DNA of 64,000 nt from Megalobrama amblycephala (GCF_018812025.1 NC_063049.1:6361513-6425512); one strand, 5' to 3'. Positions 42,437 through 55,148 are shown, counted from the first letter of the stretch. Translations and numbers: made by a program. Notes: generated from the letters alone by a model not told the origin.

Positions 42437-42990
42437 GGCTCACATAGAGCCTACAACTTGCAAATGCTATCCTTGCGGAGCTCTGAAGAGCAGAGGCCTC
42501 AGTAAGGTAACTCCCTCTAGTAAGAGGAGGCCTAGCAACGCTCACAATAGCCAAGGAGGCTCACGTAGAGCTTACAACTAACAAATGCTATCCTAGTGGA
42601 GCTCTGGAGAGCAGAGGCCTCAGTAGGATAACTCTCTCTAGCGAGAGGAGGCCTAACAATGCTCATAATAGCCAAGGAGGCTCAGAGAGCCTAACTACTT
42701 AGCCTAAGGCTGAGCTTACAGGATAAACTTTGCCCTGTGCTTGTCAAGGAAGCCACACAATAGAACTAACAGCCTGACACAATAATGGGGGGAGCTCAGA
42801 TGAGTGGATGCCTCTAATAGAACGACTGTCTAAGCGAGAGGAGGCCCAATAAGGCTCTATTTCAAGAGCAGTGACCCAGGAGGCTCACAGAGAGCTTAGC
42901 AACTTAGCCCTTAGCTGTTCAGGGGAGTGAACAAACAAGTTAAAAGTACTCCCAACTAGGACTCTGAATCAGTTCAAGGAACAAAAACAA
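42437..42990. repeat. 121-bp tandem repeat (two full units plus diverged units)
   Basis: Units start at GGCTCAC 42437, 42558 and GGCTCAG 42679, exactly 121 bp apart, each with GAGCTCT..AGAGCAGAGGCCTC and AGAGGAGGCCTA. The third unit is about 203 bp, with extra sequence, and a fourth partial starts near 42882. Units one and two are about 85-90% alike by eye. No coding frame persists. Confidence 0.85.
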
Positions 42991-43122
42991 ACGAAAACTA
43001 ATGAAAATGACAGGAACATAACCAGAAAGGGAAATAAAATCAAATTTAATTGTTCTAAACAGAAATGCTTATTTGAAATGGCCATTAACCGGTTAATAAC
43101 GTTATTTTATCGTTCTGTTTAA

Positions 43123-44249
43123 AGGGGTGGTTCATTGCGATTTCACTTTTTTAACTTTAGTTAGTGCGTAATGTTACTGCTTTAGCATAAACAGTATCTG
43201 CAATGTTACAGCACTGAAAGATCAATGAAAACGGAGATATTGTCCTTTAAAGTTATAGTAGTTTAATGCCTACAAAAACAACTGGTTTGGACTACAAGCT
43301 TCCCAGGTTGGTGACATCATAAACGATAAAACGAATAAAAAAAGATAATAGAACCCATTTTAATTTGTGATATTTTCTACACTGGCTGCGCCGTGGAAGA
43401 CAGCTTCCAGAATCTACACGAGTTCAATGCTGGATTGGCACAAAGGCTTTTACTGAAAGATGAAGCAGTTCCCACTTTATAAGCAGAAGCTGCTGTTTAA
43501 TGGCTTCAAACTGTAAGTGCGTTTTATTGTTTGTACGTGTCTTTTAAATGTATAGTTCTGTTGCTATTTTTGGTTGCATCAAGGACGTGAACAAAGACCA
43601 ACTCGTTTTTGCTTCGTTAGCCAGTTAGCTAAATTCTATTGCATACTTCAACAAATGCCAACAAACTTCTATGTTCATAAACAAACAGTTGTTCATGCTA
43701 TAAATTAAACAATACCTTTACAAAAATGCTACTACTCAGTCATGTATTTGGCTACAGTAAATCTTTAATCAGGATAAAACCATCTATTGAAAGCTAACGA
43801 ACAGCAGTGACAGCATATCTAAACACTTTGACAAATACCATTCATAAACGTCCTTTAAAAGCCGCGATTGCAGAGGTTCTGCGTGACCCTCTTCATCTGG
43901 GTCTGATTCGGCTCAATTTGATACAGCAATATAGACGCCATTATTTACATTTACACTGAAGCACAAGTAACAACTAATGGTAAGGGGCGTGGCGTTTCCG
44001 GATGCTTCAGTGATTCACAATACACTGGGCCAGCTAACCAATCTGAGCACAATACGTATTTTGTAGGGAGCGGCTTCATAGAACCAGGAAGTCAGACGAG
44101 CCGTTCGAATGACAGTGGAAACAGAGGTGTAGAATAAAGGTAAAATATATGAAAAATACAGCGTTTTCAAAAATACGAAGCATTAAGACATGTTAAACTA
44201 TGCCACAAAAACACAATCAAGTCTAGAAAAAAACCACTGAACCACCCCC
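43123..44249. mobile_element. TTAA-flanked non-autonomous transposon, AGGGGGTGGTTCA type ends
   Basis: 1127 bp, bounded by TTAA at 43119-43122 and 44250-44253. The left end AGGGGTGGTTCATTGCG and right end CACTGAACCACCCCCT are inverted repeats. TTAA targets and short repeats fit a piggyBac/Kolobok-type MITE. There is no transposase inside. Confidence 0.75.
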
Positions 44250-44253
44250 TTAA

Positions 44254-45970
44254 TCTTTTGATTTGACACATCCGACATAAGTGAAATATGCCCGCGGTGC
44301 ACTGACGCGCTCAGCTGTCATCACAGTCACAATGGCAATACCCTGGCACTAGTTTTTCTGAGGACATGTCACCAACCATCAAGCATTAAGCCTACATTTA
44401 AGTGAAAAAGAATGGCAATTAATATGCAGCTTGTGTGTTTTGAAACCAGCGAAAATTGCAGGATAGTGTAGAACTTGAGTTCACACAATGTCACATCATG
44501 CGCTTGCAGCGCTTCTGTAAACGGAGAAAACAGAATAAAACTATACATTATCATATAAAATAAAAGGGAATATTTAGACCTATAGGCTACGCTAAATATA
44601 TTTCACTTAAATAATTAGGTCTACAGATTAACAAAACGAAAGAAATGTGCTGAGTTTTGGTTCATTGTGGTGCACTCCAAAGATCTAGGGAAGGAAACAG
44701 ACATTCTGCTGGTTTTCGTTATTTGAGTGTCTTTTGTAAATGTATGAATTATGTGTTGTTTTTACCTGTATAACCATAAATTACAGTGTAGCCTACAGTT
44801 TACTCTTAGAAGGAAAAAAAATTCCAGTGGTCACGATCGGGCCTCACGCACACCACACATTCTTGCGTTGCTTACTTGATATCGCAGCCTGAGCCTGTAT
44901 TAAAATAAAATACAGTCAATCAAACATATAAAACGTTACACTGCACAATTTAAATAGTCTGTGCCATTTACCACCGCTTCACTGTGCAATTATATTTGAA
45001 GGATATTAATTTGTTTTGGCTTGACGTTTATATAGCCTATATAGGCCTACTGTTAACTTTAGATGTTTTGTTGTGGAGTGCAGGGGAAGTAAAATAGGGC
45101 AGTTTTGTTCAAAATTTGTTTACAAATATTATAAACAAAGCTATATGCTAGGCTGTTTGTAAACATTCTACTGTATTTACCGATAATTTACATTATTTCT
45201 GAATGTAAAAATAAAATGCAACATAAGCAATACGCGACTTATCTTTTTTCCTTCCACAATTAGCGTTTTAAACCATGCTGCAAACATTTTAAAATATCTT
45301 GAAAAAATACTTTAATTTATAAACCGTTGATAGTTTTTCCTTTAGTTTAATAGGCTTAGGCCTACATTTGGACAGAATCTTTGTTATCAAAGATAATTGT
45401 ATTGGCTAAGATGGCAAATACAAGACTCTCTTTGGTTTTTAATAAAGAAAATGCAGCACGTATTGTTATTTTTATAAAGTACAAGCAAAAAAAAAAAAGT
45501 TAAATAACATTAACCAATATTTTTTTTCTAATCAAAATGGTTTCGGAGCATTAATAATACAGAAGGAACGCAAGAACAGAAACATTAAAATAATGATTCT
45601 ACTTGGAGTGTGTTTTTTTTTTTTCGTTTTCGTTTTTAAGCCCTGCTCCCAACCTGGATGCACCAAAGGAAGCTCAGGAAAATAGCCTACAACTCAGGGA
45701 ACCAGGGTCTCTCAATATGCTGGCTTTCTAAGATGACATTTTGTTTAACAAAAACAAAAAAATTGTCAAGTGACAACACGTCACTGCAGTGGTGAATGCA
45801 GTTGGTTCGGCCAACAGGACGGTTCCTGAAATAAAAAAAGTAGTCGTCCAACAAAGGTGGGAGCAAAAAGGCTTGCCTGTCACAGACAGAGTGTGTCTGT
45901 TACTTTTGGGAGGTTCCTGACGCACCCAATCTATCCCCACTAGAGACCTGGCTGGCTTCAATCATAGGAG
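44254..45970. other. AT-rich spacer
   Basis: A- and T-runs near 45488 and 45608, otherwise no recognisable gene, RNA or paired terminal repeats. Short frames here have no supporting motif. Confidence 0.35.
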
Positions 45971-45974
45971 AAAT

Positions 45975-46425
45975 CATGTGCGTGTGCATTTACACGAGGC
46001 ATTGTAATCATTTTTAAAGTCCAATCCGAAAGAAAATGCTCCATATAAACACCTCAAATTTAACGTTAATAAAAAATTTAATTTAAATCATAATAAAAAT
46101 GCTCAAACCGAATGAAATTGTAATCGGTTTGAGGGGTGGGATTAACCTTTCTATAAACCGAGCAAAAAAAAATTCTGCCATGTGAACGCATTAAACTGAT
46201 TACTTTGCGCCTACATCATCATCACGTCAAGAGGGCAGGGGTCATCAGAATGCATAATGGCAGTGGCAAAATTAAACAGGACATGTGCGCACGTCACAAA
46301 GGCATTCTGATTGAAAGCGCCGGTGCATGTAAACACCACATCAGATAAGATAACGTCTCATGTAAACAGTCCACCGAATCTTGAATGGAATGACAAAAAA
46401 AGTGTACATGTAAACATAGCTATTG
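45975..46425. repeat. Possible MITE related to the TGGCTACGTTTACATG family
   Basis: The left part (GTGCATTTACACGAGGCATT) and right part (TACATGTAAACATAGCTATT) form a loose inverted pair. The right end resembles the terminus of the 17207-18264 element (CATGTAAACGTAGCCA). Interior AATCCGA/TCGGTTTG motifs are shared in style. Confidence 0.4.
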
Positions 46426-46529
46426 TGTCTGACAGAAATTTGAAAATGAAAATCAAGAAACATCTTTAACCAAAAAAACGGTTAAAATCAGTGTTCAATA
46501 TTCTCCTATTTGCTAAAAAAAAAAAAAAA

Positions 46530-47061
46530 AGATCATAGATAAACTTTGGTATATCTTAAAATCAGATCCTCTCCTTGATGTCTTTGAGAAAACACCAAGG
46601 TTTGTGTATAAACGTTCTACTAACATACGTGATCTTCTTGTAAGAGCTGATGTTAATTCATGTGTAGAACGACTCACTCACTTTTTATCTATTCCTTCAG
46701 GTAACTATAGTTGTGGTCACTGTGCCTAGTGTAATTTTACTACAAAAACGAGTGTTTTCTCTCATCCTTTATCACTTGTACTACTAAAATTGTTATTTAT
46801 ATGATAAAATGTCCATGTGGTTTAGCATATATAGGAAAAAAGCAACGTGCTTTAAAATCTAGGATTGCAGAACATCGAAGCAGTGTACGCACAAATGATA
46901 AAAAATAAAAAACATTTAGCAGTACATTTTAACTTAAAAATGCACAACCTTTCCACACTTGGGTATATTGGAATTGAACATGTTAAATTACCTAGGAGAG
47001 GTAGTGATGTCAACAACATTTTATTCAAAAGAGAAGCATATTATATTTATACACTAAACAC
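46530..47061 (+). pseudogene. Penelope-like retroelement: GIY-YIG endonuclease end
   Basis: Frames give KIIDKLWYILKSDPLLDVFE, PRFVYKRSTNIRDLLVRADV, then the GIY-YIG module VIYMIKCPCGLAYIGKKQRA, LKSRIAEHRSSVRTNDKK and TAA at about 46907, then YIGIEHVKLPRRGSDVNNIL and FKREAYYIYTLN. The C-terminal GIY-YIG endonuclease with CPCGL.YIGK...LK.RI.EH is diagnostic of Penelope-like elements (Neptune/Poseidon types in fish). The reverse transcriptase part is absent, and a hAT element truncates the end at 47062. Confidence 0.8.
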
Positions 47062-47807
47062 TAGGGCTGGGTATTGATACAATTTCCATGATTCGATACA
47101 ATTTCTATTCACATGCTTGCCATTTGATTCCAATTTCGATTCGATTCAATATAGATTATTTTGAATGTAGCCAATATCAGATACAACACATGACAAATTT
47201 TCTAGAGGAAAAAAAAAAATCTAACTAATGCTGTAAACTACACAGTCAGCTGGTACTACATTACTATATGAAGATTAGAACTTAACTTATTTATATACAA
47301 ACACTTAAATTACACTCAATGATTTTTTTTTATAATAAAGTTTAGAATTATATAATCATATTTCTACTCCAATTAGTTTTTTTGAAATATAAACATTTAA
47401 AGTTGTGGCTGTCATAACTGATTTATTCAAACATGAATTAAATATTGAAGAACAAATTATAATGAATATGTAACAGTGCATATATTTATCAGAAAGCTGC
47501 TCTCTAGAGTTCATTTTTCTAGCTGACTAACGAGTTTATGGTCAATGAATATGGTTTTTCTGAGGTAAATTTGACGTTACGTGATTGAGCGATTTCATGT
47601 GACATGATACGGATTTCGGTAAGTTGTACTGTATTTTTAACATACCTTTAGACGTTTATTCATGTTTATTTCACGCTGTAACTGGTATTAAAGCGGAGGA
47701 GAGGATGTTCACCTGCGCTTCGTGCTGCCGCTTCGCTTTAACTACTCTTAGGCACTACTAAGAATCGATTAAAATCGAGAAATCAATATTTTTTTTACCC
47801 AGCCCTA
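47062..47807. mobile_element. Non-autonomous hAT element, TAGGGCTGGGTA ends
   Basis: 746 bp from TAGGGCTGGGTATTGATACA to TTTACCCAGCCCTA, matching inverted repeats. Interior ends are rich in GATTCGATTC/GAATCGATT. The candidate 8-bp duplication is imperfect (CTAAACAC before, CTAAAGTT after; five bases match). It sits at the end of the Penelope-like fragment. Confidence 0.7.
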
Positions 47808-50690
47808 CTAAAGTTACTAAGTTCACTTGAACTCGCCTCGCAGTCTCCCACTTTCATTAATTTTCCACATTCATTTTCAGTGTTCAATGGTGACAATGGT
47901 CACAACTGGCCTAATGTTTCTCCTCTTATTTCCTAGACATTTAATAGCCAAAGAAGGGTCATAACAGCGCAGCTGCTTTGTTTACATCAGTACCCAAAGA
48001 AACGCTGTTGTGCTTCTTTTCCATAAGCACCACCTGCTGTCAGAGTGAATTTTCATTTTTATTCAGCCGGTCTGTTTGTTTTGTGCAGGTGTGTCTTATG
48101 TAGCATAATTTTACAAAGCTTAAGACCATTCTGTATTTTCTTGAAATTATGACGCATCAAGTCTTGAAATTATGCAATCTAATTAAAAAAACTGCTCATG
48201 TTTGTAACATCTTTGTTTGGATCGTGATTAAAATGCAGAGGTTGCCTCTAATTTCACATGACTACAGTTTTTTTAAGGCCAGTTTGGCCTGTTATAGAGC
48301 AAATAAACAACAAAAACATTGCTTAAAGAAGAACAAACCAGTCTCGGAATTGGTCAATTTGCTTTAGAAAAAAAGAATAAGAAAAAAAATCATATTCGGC
48401 CATATTCTCATTTCTCTGCAAAACATGGTTTTTAAATAAAATAATTTAATACATTGTAGTTGTGGTGCTCCTTAATTTCCAATGGGTGCTCCTAAATTTT
48501 TGCTGGTGCTCCTAACTTTTTGAAGTTCGGAATACTAGTGCTACCTAGTAAAAATAAATAAATTAATTAATTAATTTTGAGCCCTGATTTAATTCACTTC
48601 ATCTGTGATAAAGTATGCAAATACAGCACAAGCATCACTAAGGGAAACAGAAAGTGTCCAACTTGACGTCTCCGTTTTCAGCTCCTCCCTGACTGCAAGC
48701 GGCAACTCTCACCGATCGGTTACATCTAGCCGCAACCAAAGTTGAACACACCTATTATTACTATTATTATTATGAGGACATAAGATCACAATCTCTGCAA
48801 TTTGCTTGAAAAGTAGATCACGGACATCTTCAGGACCAATCACAACATAAAAACTTCAGATCGCCCACCCCTAATGTCAAGTTTAATGTACATATCATTA
48901 TGTCATCTGAACTTTCATGTTATAGCAGACACCCACACTCATCACCTCTCTGTAAACGTACATTAAAGGTGTGTTTTGTTATGTTGACCCCAAACCTTTA
49001 TATTAATAGGCTGCATCATAAAAGTTATCAACTGAAGGCTTCTGTAAAAAAGTAAAAGAAATACTAATTATTATTTTAATTCAAATGTTCTGCCAACCAT
49101 GCTCTGCCACATAATTTGTAACCTTGTGCAATTCCCTACAATATAATAATGATGATAAACTATATTTTGACATAAGTTATTACAAACTGCTAGTCCAACA
49201 TCATTTTAGTGTAACAAAATATTAATGTCTGACATGACTCTACAGCCAAGTTTTCCCCACAGCAAACTTTACAATTTACAATGAAACTTAAATCTTAGAA
49301 CACTACTTATTTTAAGTGCATACAATTATTAGTTTCATGGTGAAGGCTACCAAGATTAATCATGAATCAACTAATGCACTTCAAAGTATCAATGACTTAT
49401 CCATGCTGAAAATAAACTTCTAAATGTTAAACTCGTTTGTTCTCTTCTTTCAATTTCTTATCTTTTTTTTTTTCATTGTACATATACTTCTCAATGTATA
49501 TGCACACGTCTCACATATTCCCTCGAATGTCATGTTCTAAAATTTCAAAAGCAAATAAACAATTAACATTAGAGAAAATAAAAAACGTATTAAACACAAA
49601 AGTCGGACATTTTACCAAACGATCTTCACGCGTGTATACAGTGTTTTTTTTTTTTATGCACAAATGGAGTCCTACACTCGCCATCTTGCTTTCCTCATTT
49701 AAACTCATAAAACCTCTACAATATAAACAGTGAAATGTTATAAATTGAATTGTAGCTATTGCAGTCTTTCTGCCAACAGTTAACTCTCATACCTGCAAAC
49801 GGGAAGAATATTACGAACAGAAAAACTCATGTTTGCCCCAGAGCAAACTTTACATAGACTGAGGAAAACCCGGCCACGCGAGCTCCCCCTAATATTATCA
49901 GGCTAAACTAATCAATCACCAACTTCCCTTAACTTAACTAATAGATCACAGATCCACAAGAAATTAATCCTTAAATTGTTTCAGGGTCATTCCACGAAAT
50001 CGGTGCCCTTACAACTTTGAAAAAATAAAAAATAAAATAAGTTTAATTAAAAAATAATAATTATATCTATGAAATTAAGACAACTTAAAATGACAAGAAA
50101 TTGTATTGTGCCATCTCAGGCTATATATATATATTTTTATTTTATTACTACTTTTCTTCCTCATGTTTTGATATTTTTTGTCATCCCTGTTACAGACATA
50201 ATCATCAATATATACTAGTTTTAATTAGAACTATGTAATAGTTTTCACATATATGAGCAGTGTTTTTGACCCCTTTTTCACTGGGGTTGTTTCAAATTTG
50301 GTATTTTTTAAACAAATCTTATATTTGCCATTCAGATGAACAAGGCATCCTAATTTTGAAGGCTTTATTTATTTATTTATTTATGAGAGATATTAAAAGA
50401 AGGGCTTTGTCCAAAACAAAATAGAGTAATTGTTACAATTGAAAAACTTGGAAGGCCATTTTAAATATTATTTTTACATTATTTATGAAATAATGACAGT
50501 AACAGGATTGACGTAATGGTAACAGGACTGACCAGAGTAACAGGAACGGCGGGACACACATTCTTCAGCATACACTCTACATGTTTGTTTACATAATACT
50601 GTAAAGTTTCTAACTTTTTAATTTACATTATATTGTTTTGTATTCACTTTGCATAGCTGTATTAGTGAAACATTACATTTCTAAGAGATC
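47808..50690. other. AT-rich spacer; short tandem at 48462-48535
   Basis: The unit GGTGCTCCTAA.TTTTTG is repeated about three times at 48462-48535, and (AATT)n follows near 48560. The stretch 49985-50000 (TCATTCCACGAAATCGGTGC) is a common fish repeat motif. No gene or complete transposon was recognised. Confidence 0.4.
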
Positions 50691-50696
50691 AAGAGC

Positions 50697-51721
50697 CTCA
50701 TTTATAAAATGTTGCACAGAAACCGTCCTAAATTTGATCTTACGATCATTTCTCAGATGTGCAAATGTGAGATTCATAGAATGAATGCACACACAGAAAA
50801 CAAGCGTATGCCTCTCTTTCAGATGTGAAATATATAAATCGCAAATCTTGAACTTGTGCGCAGCTGAATGGTTTCAGTTCTCCATGTTGTAAACAAACCG
50901 TAATTAATGTCATTTACATATCAAAGATCACCAGTCATCATTGAAATCATCTAATTTAGAATGGCGAGCTGCAAGAATAGCTTAGATTTCCACAAACCTG
51001 CAGTAATCTGGCAGGGAAAAGTGTGTACTGTGTTCAGACCCTGATGTGGTGCTAAGCACTTTTCCACATTTTTATAAATATGAGCGTTGGCATGGATTTA
51101 AGCGTACGCACACTCTAAGGCCCCGTCCACACGGAGACGCATTTCAGTGAAAGCCCACAAATTTTTTATCGGATAGGCGTTTCGTCCACATGGATCCGGC
51201 ATTTTCGAAAGGTGAAACCGGTATTTTTTGAAACCGGGTCCCAGAGTGGAAAAATTTGAAAACGCCGTCTTGGCGTTACCGTGTGGACGGGGCAATCCGT
51301 ATATTTTCTGAAACGATGATGTCATCACCCCACGTGTCGACCCTAGTCAGACGCGCTAACACAACAAAACAGCACCAACAACAGCAATAGCAGACTCTAC
51401 ATGCTTGCGTTCATGCTGCAGAAGCTACTGAGCCAAAATAAAGTGTTATTTCTAAGCTTTGCTAAAGTTTGTATTCAGCGCGCAAGGTTTGCGCGTATGC
51501 TCCAAATCTTCTTCGCTGCTTTAAGTGCATTTCTGCGGCAGAATTACAGCGCCACATAATGGTCTGGCATGTATACTACATACTACATCGTTTTGAGTCG
51601 TTTCAGTGGTTTCGTGTGGACGCAGATATTTTTTGAGATTGGTTTAGGGTAAGCTCCGGCTTCATGTGGACATAGCCTCAGATCAAATCTGTGCATATGC
51701 ACATTTTATAAATGATTTAAG
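50697..51721. mobile_element. Repeat with CTCATTTATAAAATG ends, interrupted by a second MITE
   Basis: The left end CTCATTTATAAAATGTTGCAC and right end GCACATTTTATAAATGATTTAAG are inverted relatives. Between them, 51116-51676 is a separate element. Removing that leaves a MITE of about 460 bp. Confidence 0.5.
51116..51676. mobile_element. hAT-like MITE with GGCCCCGTCCACACGG ends
   Basis: The left end TAAGGCCCCGTCCACACGG and right end CATGTGGACATAGCCTCA are imperfect inverted repeats. Additional GTGTGGACG and CGTCCACA motifs lie inside. It is a familiar cyprinid hAT-MITE type. A clear 8-bp duplication is not visible. Confidence 0.55.
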
Positions 51722-52302
51722 GGTACTGTAATTAGACCCATGCGTCCATACCTTTTGTCTGTGTCAGTGTGTGTTCCCTTACAGAACTTAAAATATACAC
51801 TGCCCGGGCAAAAAAAAAGGTTGTTGTTTGGATTTTAATAGGTAAATACTTAAGAACCTATGAATGGATCATTATTACAGTGATTATTATGTTTCTAGCA
51901 TGTTATATGTTTGGCAATGGTTCTTTTAACCATAACAGATATAGAGTGTGAAGCTTTTTATTTCTTAAAGGTGCCCTAGAACCCTTTTTCAATCTAAGGT
52001 GTCCCCTGAATGTGTCTGTGAAGCAAAATACCCCATAGATTTTTTATTATTACATTTTTTTACTGCCTATTTTGGGGCTTGATTACAAATGCGCCGATTC
52101 TGTGCATGTCTCCTTTAAATACTTATGCTCCCCGCCCCCAAGCTCACAACTCTATAATACATTGCATAGTTCAGACAGCTAATATAACCCTCAAAATGGA
52201 TCTTTACAAAGTGTTCGTCATGCAGCATATCAAATCATGTAAGTATATATTTATTTGGATGTTTACATTTGATTCTGAATGAGTTTGATAGTAGCCTATG
52301 TG

Positions 52303-53910
52303 TAGGGTGACCATATTTTGATTACCGAAAACCAGGACACTCGGCCCGGAAATTAGACACTCAAATGATACTCGAAATTTACTCAAAGATGCCTTATAAT
52401 TTCAATACATTTAAAGTAGGCCTATGCCTCCTCTGTATGCATAGAAAATTGTTATATTACAAAATACTATCTATAACCAAAGACACAAATTCAGATTCAG
52501 ACTTCTCAGAGGTTACTCAACATGTTTTATTATGACAAGTTTCAAAAATAACGAATTAAATAATGATAGAAATAATGTCTCTTCTGTAAATAACTAAAAA
52601 AAAATACCTCTGCTATATTAGCAATCCATATTTAACAAAAATAGCTCTCACAAACTTACAAAAACTAACAAAAAATATATCTTTAATTTTCTTCATCCTC
52701 GTTTTCCTCTTCATCCTGTTTTTCTTCCTCATTCTCCTTGTTTGCCCATCTATATTTTGCTGTAGTGCTGATCTTTCCCAGCAGTTTTTTGTTACTTAAC
52801 AAATAAACATGAAAGTTATAAAGAAATGTATATAGGCCTATCAGCTGTTACATCGCAAGGTACAAAGGAAGAGCCCAATGAGCTGAACTCATAGTAGACG
52901 ACAGCTGAAGGTTGCTCTGCTGTTACACAAAGTATCTGTTATTCAGTTAGACGACTGCACAAATCTTGCATATTTTGAGATACAATCTGAACTAATATTC
53001 TCAGTTGCACGTGCAATCGCACATATCTGCGAAACTCATTAATATTCATGTATGCTCCGCCTTCTGAAACCGAAAATCTCGTAACACCGGTCAATTTAAT
53101 GGCCCAATGAAAAACAATGAAAACCAGGACATTTTCATTAGTGATGGGAAGTTCGGAACTTTTCTGCGAACCGGTTCTTTCGGACAGTTCGATAAAATAA
53201 ACCGGTTGAAAAAAATGGTTCACCGGTTCTTTTACGCTCCGACGTAATGATGTCATCCGCGATGACGTCGTCTATCGCGGGCCGGGATGAAAAAACACTG
53301 TCTGATGTTCAACAAAACTTGACTAACGTGCTTTTCATTCTCTTGAAAAGTTAAACGCATGTGCAGTATCATCAGCTCACCGGTTCTCAAATCGGACATG
53401 TCCGAAAGAAGCGGTTCTCGGTCGTGTACTGATGATCCGAAAACCGTTGCAACCGGTTCTTGACTCGAGAACGAGAACCGTGACACGCCGTGTATGTTTG
53501 TTCGTGTGCGCCGCGCACGCGCACTCATATCAGCTGCTCTGCTGCTCGTGCTCATCATCATCAGTTCTCTCTTTACAGCAGGTTAAGTCAGTGTACTGTT
53601 GGAGTAACCGAATAACTCCGGGATGTTGGTTTATTTCGAGAGGTAGTGTCAGGCACCTCAAAAAGTGAATAACTTTAGTAATTTGTGGATTCGTGTTTGC
53701 TTACTGGAGATGCGAACTGTTTGGAACGATTCAGACCGATTTTTTGAACTGGTTCGACCGGTTCACTGAAAAGAACCGGTTAAAAAGAACGATTCGTTCG
53801 TGAACCGGACATCACTAATTTTCATCACTTTATAAAAAACAACCAGGACGGCCAGGACAGGACGTGAAAACAGGACATGTCCTGGGAAAACAGGACGTTT
53901 TGTCACCCTA
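52303..53910. mobile_element. hAT element, TAGGGTGAC ends, first nested level
   Basis: The left end is TAGGGTGACCATATTTTG and the right end AACGTTTTGTCACCCTA ... GTCACCCTA mirrors TAGGGTGAC. Perfect 8-bp duplication CCTATGTG at 52295-52302 and 53911-53918. The ends carry repeated CCAGGACA/AAACAGGAC motifs. Without the inner hAT it is about 0.92 kb, with no transposase; an acidic GAAG/CTTCATCCTC-rich stretch lies near 52690-52740. Confidence 0.88.
53139..53817. mobile_element. hAT element, TAGTGATG ends, second nested level
   Basis: 679 bp from TAGTGATGGGAAGTTCGG to GAACCGGACATCACTA, with a perfect 8-bp duplication ATTTTCAT (53131-53138 and 53818-53825). AACCGGTTC/GAACCGGTT motifs are repeated near both ends, resembling subterminal transposase sites. 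No transposase is encoded. Confidence 0.88.
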
Positions 53911-54544
53911 CCTATGTGTGGCTAACGGGGCTAAAGCTAACGTTACACACTGTTGGAGAGATTTATAAAGAATGAAGTTGTGTTTATGAATTATACAGAC
54001 TGCAAGTGTTTAAAAATGAAAATAGCGACGGCTCTCTTGTCTCCGTGAATACAGTAAGAAACGATGGTAAATTTAACCACATTTAACAGTACATTAGCAA
54101 CATGCTAACGAAACATTTAGAAAGACAGTTTACAAATATCAATAAAAATATCATGATATCATGGATCACGTCAGTTATTATCGCTCCATCTGCCATTTTT
54201 CGCTATTGTCCTTGCTTGCTTACCTGCATAAAGTCTGTTGATTCGGCTGTGCTGCTCCAGACGTTAATACTGGCTTGTCTAATGCCTTGAACATGGGCTG
54301 GTATATGCAAAAGTTATTAATGATCCCGACTGTTGCATCACAGTCGGTGTTATGTTGAGATTCGCCTGTTCTTCAGAGGTCTTTTGCACAAATTAAATTT
54401 ACATAAGAAGGAGGAAACAATGGTGTTTGAGACTCACTGTATGTCATTTCCATGTACTGAACTCTTGTTATTCAACTATGCCGAGGTAAATTCAATTTTC
54501 AATTCTAGGGCACCTTTAAACAATTATATCCTATATTTAACTTG

Positions 54545-54547
<3 letters not shown>

Positions 54548-54593
<46 letters not shown>
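54548..54593. repeat. (TA)n microsatellite
   Basis: Uninterrupted TA dinucleotides, about 23 units, shortly after the TTAA element. Confidence 0.95.
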
Positions 54594-54596
<3 letters not shown>

Positions 54597-54966
54597 CAAA
54601 AGCTTATGAACTCAAGATTCGTGCTGTGAAAACCGTTTTGAAATTGCGTTACCATGAAAGGTACTTTAACCTCTTAACTGTCACCCCCCTTTTTTGAAAA
54701 TATACACTATCCAATATACTATTCCACTTTGCAAACTTATATGGTTGTAATTCAAGAATGCTTTGGAATATAGACATACGTTTGTTCTCGTTTTAAAGAA
54801 AACAATCAGCTGATTACACAACTCAAAAGCACTTCAAAAAATGAAAGTATGAAAAGTTATGGAAGTTTAAATTTATTGTAAATCAAATGTACTGTACTAA
54901 ATCTTTTATATTTTATATAAAATATATATTTTACAAAATAATTTTTACTCTAATTACTATCAAATC

Positions 54967-55148
54967 TACGGAGCCCCGGACATGACATGCAGGAAAAAAA
55001 TAGTTGGCTAAATTGTGCGCACGATTTACAAATTCGTTCCCTCAATTTACTAAAACGTTTGAACGATTTAGTAAATCGAGGGAACGAAATAGTAAATCGT
55101 GTGCACAATTTAATTTTTTTTCTTGCATGTCATGTGTGGGGCTCCATA
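54967..55148. repeat. Palindromic MITE, copy 1 (GGAGCCCCGGACATGACATG)
   Basis: The left arm TACGGAGCCCCGGACATGAC plus ATGCAGGAAAAAAA is mirrored by TTTTTTCTTGCATGTCATG and GGGGCTCCATA. A second internal palindrome (CGATTTA..AAATCG, GAGGGAACGAA) makes it a near-complete foldback. A second copy is at 62233-62374. Confidence 0.8.

Larger units (their letters stand above)
51969..54515 (+). mobile_element. TTAA-flanked transposon, AGGTGCCCTAGAA ends, hosting nested hATs
   Basis: AGGTGCCCTAGAA at the left and TTCTAGGGCACCT at the right form perfect 13-bp inverted repeats, each next to TTAA (51965-51968 and 54516-54519). Excluding the insertion at 52303-53910 and one 8-bp target copy, the element is about 0.93 kb and non-autonomous. 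Its sequence is shared with the inverted, truncated copy at 32609-33234. piggyBac or Kolobok affiliation is inferred from TTAA. Confidence 0.85.

Noticed and set aside
53253..53668. Frames in the TAGTGATG hAT
   Set aside because: Arg/Ser-rich translations arise from repeated AACCGGTTC motifs; the element has no transposase.
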